Source of the DNA: Pseudomonadota bacterium
GTDB taxonomy: Bacteria; Desulfobacterota; Desulfobacteria; Desulfobacterales; Desulfobacteraceae
NCBI GenBank assembly: GCA_018821535.1
Contig: JAHJLV010000020.1
Span: 1 to 64,000 of the forward strand
Length of the DNA stretch: 64,000 nucleotides
Direction of reading: 5' to 3'
Every line of letters starts with the position of its first letter. The first letter of the stretch is position 1. The position numbers and the translations under genes were made by a program. The notes beneath the pieces are model-generated. The model saw only the letters and a program-made list of their open reading frames with translations. It was not told the origin of the DNA and ran no database searches. Positions 61,793-64,000 of the stretch are shown here, one piece after another.

Positions 61793-62599
61793 TTATCCTC
61801 GTGAAAACAGTCTTATAATACTGGCAATAAGTTTGTCCAGAGATGATGGGCTCTCTATTTTACCAGGCAAAGCAATTTGTTTTTGTAAACGCTCAGCCCT
61901 TAGAGCAGGATCAGGATGACTGGATAAAAACGAATGGTTTTTTCCCAGGCCGTCCAGTTTTTTCAAGGCTGATATGGCAGCATTGATATCAAATCCGTGG
62001 TTTTTCAAAAACAGAATGCCAAAATCATCGGCTTCCTTTTCTTCTGCTTGTGAAAACTGCGCATTTAAAAGGATCTGGGCGAATTCGCCCAAGAAAGATC
62101 GTGCAACATCCCCGGCCATATTTTCCTGAGAAGCGATCCCTTTGCGCACAGCGCTCGCAGCATAGGCCAGCATAATTTTTTTCTTGATGTGTTTTTCAAC
62201 TACATGGCCCATTTCATGCCCCACCACAAAAAGCACCTCTTCATCATTCATCATGTCCATCAGTCCGCTATAAATCCTGATGGTCCCGTCTGCCATGGCA
62301 AAAGCATTGATCTCTGGTGACAGATAAACCTTGAAATCAAATACATACCCGTTTGAATTGTATTTGTCCCCCACAAGCTTTTCCAATCTGATTGCATAAG
62401 GGTTTTGGATTCCTGCAATCGAATTTTTTAAATCTGATTGTTTTGAAGCTCTTGCTGCAAGGATCTTAATCTTCTTCTCGCTCAATGTGGCGACTTTAAT
62501 GATGTCTATCCCTGCTTCTGCTGCAAGGTCCAGATTGGTATTGTCACATCCCCAAAAAACGGACAAACAAAACAAGCAGATAATCATACGGCTCATCAT
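61793..62599 (-). CDS. M48 family metallopeptidase, probable lipoprotein
   Basis: A 268-residue exported zinc protease: a short hydrophobic N-terminus ending in a Cys (SVFWGCDN, a weak lipobox), the HExxH site in VVGHEMGHVVEKH near residue 125 and the third ligand Glu in QAEEKEADDFGI. It resembles BepA/YcaL-type periplasmic chaperone-proteases but lacks the TPR tail. It follows the metallophosphoesterase by 9 bp, with AAGGAAAAAAG as ribosome site. Confidence 0.92.
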   Translation of the reverse strand: MMSRMIICLFCLSVFWGCDNTNLDLAAEAGIDIIKVATLSEKKIKILAARASKQSDLKNSIAGIQNPYAIRLEKLVGDKYNSNGYVFDFKVYLSPEINAFAMADGTIRIYSGLMDMMNDEEVLFVVGHEMGHVVEKHIKKKIMLAYAASAVRKGIASQENMAGDVARSFLGEFAQILLNAQFSQAEEKEADDFGILFLKNHGFDINAAISALKKLDGLGKNHSFLSSHPDPALRAERLQKQIALPGKIESPSSLDKLIASIIRLFSRG

Positions 62600-62608
62600 C
62601 TTTTTTCC

Positions 62609-63757
62609 TTACAAAATTTTAGGGTAAGTCCTATCATTCATCTCGCCTTGAAGGGTTGCCACCCCTTCTTTTCTCAACGTCACCCGCAGGATCTGACCGG
62701 GATGCCACAGACGCATGCGCGGCCCCCATGTTCCCGTTCCTCTGCAAATAATGGCTGTCATGCCTTCAACCTCGTAACGTCCTTCCAGAAGGGGATATCG
62801 TTTTTGGACCAGATAACCAAAGGGCCATATCTGTCCACCATGGGTATGCCCGCTGAGCATCAATCCTACTCCTTTTTCAGCTGCCTTTTCAGCCTGCCAC
62901 GGTGTATGAGAAAGAAGAATTGTGGCCCCGGGAGGGCGACCTGCAAGGGCTTGCGAAATGGGATCGTTGTTTTGGCCGTTCCGGCTCCTGATTGTCAGGT
63001 CTTCCACTCCAGCCAGGACAAGACCCGGCCTCACTTCAACCCATGTATTGTTTAATAACTTGAATCCTGCTGATTCAAACAGGTTTGTTCTGCGTCCCCC
63101 ATAAAATTCATGATTGCCGGGAACCGCCCAGAGTCCATAAGGTACGGAGAGTTGTCTGAAGGGGGCAATCAATTGATCTTCAGGAGGCCCATGCCCTTCA
63201 AAAATATCACCCAGCAACACAACAAGATCGGGTTTTTCCGCCTTTACCTGGGCAATCCGACCGGATAACCACCTTTTTCCGAGAAGTGAACCCAGATGCA
63301 TATCAGACAGGGCCACAATCACTGTTCCATCCAGAGCACTGGGTAAGCCGGGAAGGGTTACCTCATACTTTTCCACTAACGGCGGTCGCATGCCTTGGAA
63401 GAGCGCAATTGCCGAGAGCACCATCCCAATAACCAGGGCAGCCCCTCGCAGTGAAGGGGCGAACCGGGGCATAAGAAAGCCAAAAAGGGTTATGAGATCG
63501 ACCAAAAGAAGCGGAAGAAACATAAGGAATAAAACAGCCATCCAGTTCATTCCCAGGAACTCCAGAACGCCTGCAAGAATTCCTGTTCCAGAATGCCCAA
63601 GCATGCGGCCCAAGAAAAAAATAGCCCACAAGATCAATCCTGTACCGATAAATATTCTTCTGGATATGTGCTGTTCCACAAATGGTACAGAGGCCGCTCT
63701 CCAGAAAATATAGACATGCATAAAGGTGCAAACTGAAATTAAAATAGTTCCGAACAT
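62609..63757 (-). CDS. Membrane-anchored metallophosphoesterase
   Basis: A 382-residue protein with four to five N-terminal membrane segments (residues 1-115) and a cytosolic or periplasmic calcineurin-like phosphoesterase: VALSDMHLGSLLG, VLLGDIFEGHG, VPGNHEFYGG, ILLSHTPWQ and LSGHTHGGQIWPFG. It resembles YkuE-type lipid/nucleotide pyrophosphatases. GGAGAACT precedes the ATG. First of a two-gene unit with the M48 protease. Confidence 0.93.
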   Translation of the reverse strand: MFGTILISVCTFMHVYIFWRAASVPFVEQHISRRIFIGTGLILWAIFFLGRMLGHSGTGILAGVLEFLGMNWMAVLFLMFLPLLLVDLITLFGFLMPRFAPSLRGAALVIGMVLSAIALFQGMRPPLVEKYEVTLPGLPSALDGTVIVALSDMHLGSLLGKRWLSGRIAQVKAEKPDLVVLLGDIFEGHGPPEDQLIAPFRQLSVPYGLWAVPGNHEFYGGRRTNLFESAGFKLLNNTWVEVRPGLVLAGVEDLTIRSRNGQNNDPISQALAGRPPGATILLSHTPWQAEKAAEKGVGLMLSGHTHGGQIWPFGYLVQKRYPLLEGRYEVEGMTAIICRGTGTWGPRMRLWHPGQILRVTLRKEGVATLQGEMNDRTYPKIL

Positions 63758-63827
63758 AGTTCTCCAAAAAAGTAATGGTTACTGACTTTCTTCCGGTTTG
63801 AGTTCATAAATGGTTCGGCACACAATG

Positions 63828-64000
63828 TCAAAAATCGAAAATATCTTTCAGGAAAGATTTTTTCTTGTATGATTTTCCATATCCATGTTTTGAATCGTGA
63901 TGATCGTCATGTCCATGACCATGTTTTTTGTCATGAGATGATGAATGTCCCCTCTCACGATACGATTGTTCCGGTCCGACAGATGATAATGGAGCTGCTG
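63828..64000 (-). CDS. His-rich protein, C-terminal part only
   Basis: The minus strand reads open from the window edge to a TGA at 63828: ...PLSSVGPEQSYRERGHSSSH, then DKKHGHGHDDHHDSKHGYGK and KKKSFLKDIFDF. The 12 or so His suggest Zn or Ni binding. The beginning lies outside the window; no family assigned. Confidence 0.55.
   Translation of the reverse strand, partial: AAPLSSVGPEQSYRERGHSSSHDKKHGHGHDDHHDSKHGYGKSYKKKSFLKDIFDF

Noticed and set aside
1..64000. CRISPR array
   Set aside because: No regularly spaced short direct repeats and no cas genes were seen in either strand.

Overview
The window looks like part of the genome of an anaerobic, probably sulfate-reducing deltaproteobacterium of the Desulfobacteraceae type. 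The evidence is a low-GC sequence rich in Fe-S and multiheme proteins, HdrB/HdrC- and QmoC-like redox modules, class I hybrid cluster proteins, a rubredoxin, and the C-terminal ICASCKK cysteine module common in that group. No rRNA or ribosomal protein gene is present, so the genus is inference.

From 1 to about 29.6 kb the DNA is accessory. Block A (1 to 12.87 kb) carries an XRE/ImmA-IrrE regulator pair, a viroplasmin-type RNase HI, satellite-phage style replication genes (inovirus Gp2-like HUH protein, CHC2 zinc finger, DUF3987 protein, AlpA-like HTH), an HTH-STAND-TPR ATPase, an integrase remnant and a full tyrosine recombinase. It ends at an orphan 3' half of a tRNA-Phe gene (12821-12869), a classic attachment site. 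Block B begins directly after it with a second integrase. It holds three tandem small proteins that look like diverged paralogs, a second AlpA-like HTH, a ParB-DNA methyltransferase fusion, and a sigma-54 activator with an unrecognised cysteine-rich N-terminal region. Divergent from the activator lies a probable sigma-54 promoter, followed by a small protein, a DnaQ/ExoX-type exonuclease, a UvrD-like helicase and an HU/IHF protein. A ComEC-like secreted hydrolase, a DUF72 protein, a PEP-CTERM protein and a decayed recombinase close the region.

From 29.6 to 54.8 kb lies a large nitrogen-oxide region. A tetraheme NapC/NrfH-type cytochrome and an octaheme hydroxylamine-oxidoreductase-like cytochrome are followed by a convergent hcp-rubredoxin pair. 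After a gene row containing a GC-richer ABC exporter, a core-MetE protein and a NapH-like protein, a CBS / HPP (nitrite-transporter family) / hemerythrin-PP2C row runs the other way. An HdrBC pair follows, and then a long co-directional row: Crp/Fnr regulator, DUF1858-cupin, DHOD-like protein, QmoC-like protein, ferredoxin, quinol NO reductase, Ric repair protein and a second Hcp. Three perfect TTGAT-N4-ATCAA boxes lie in front of genes in this region, so the Crp/Fnr protein probably controls a nitrosative-stress or nitrite-reduction regulon. Together the genes suggest nitrite uptake, nitrite to hydroxylamine or ammonium by HAO and Hcp, NO removal by qNOR, and Fe-S repair by Ric.

From 54.8 to 64 kb the content is mixed: a CoA-binding protein, an amidohydrolase plus Fe-S oxidoreductase subunit, a serine resolvase with a possible res site, an orphan flgB, a response-regulator remnant, a potassium channel, an M48 lipoprotein protease, a metallophosphoesterase and a His-rich gene cut by the window edge. 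A divergent non-coding repeat of about 230 bp occurs at 28.4, 59.0 and 60.2 kb.
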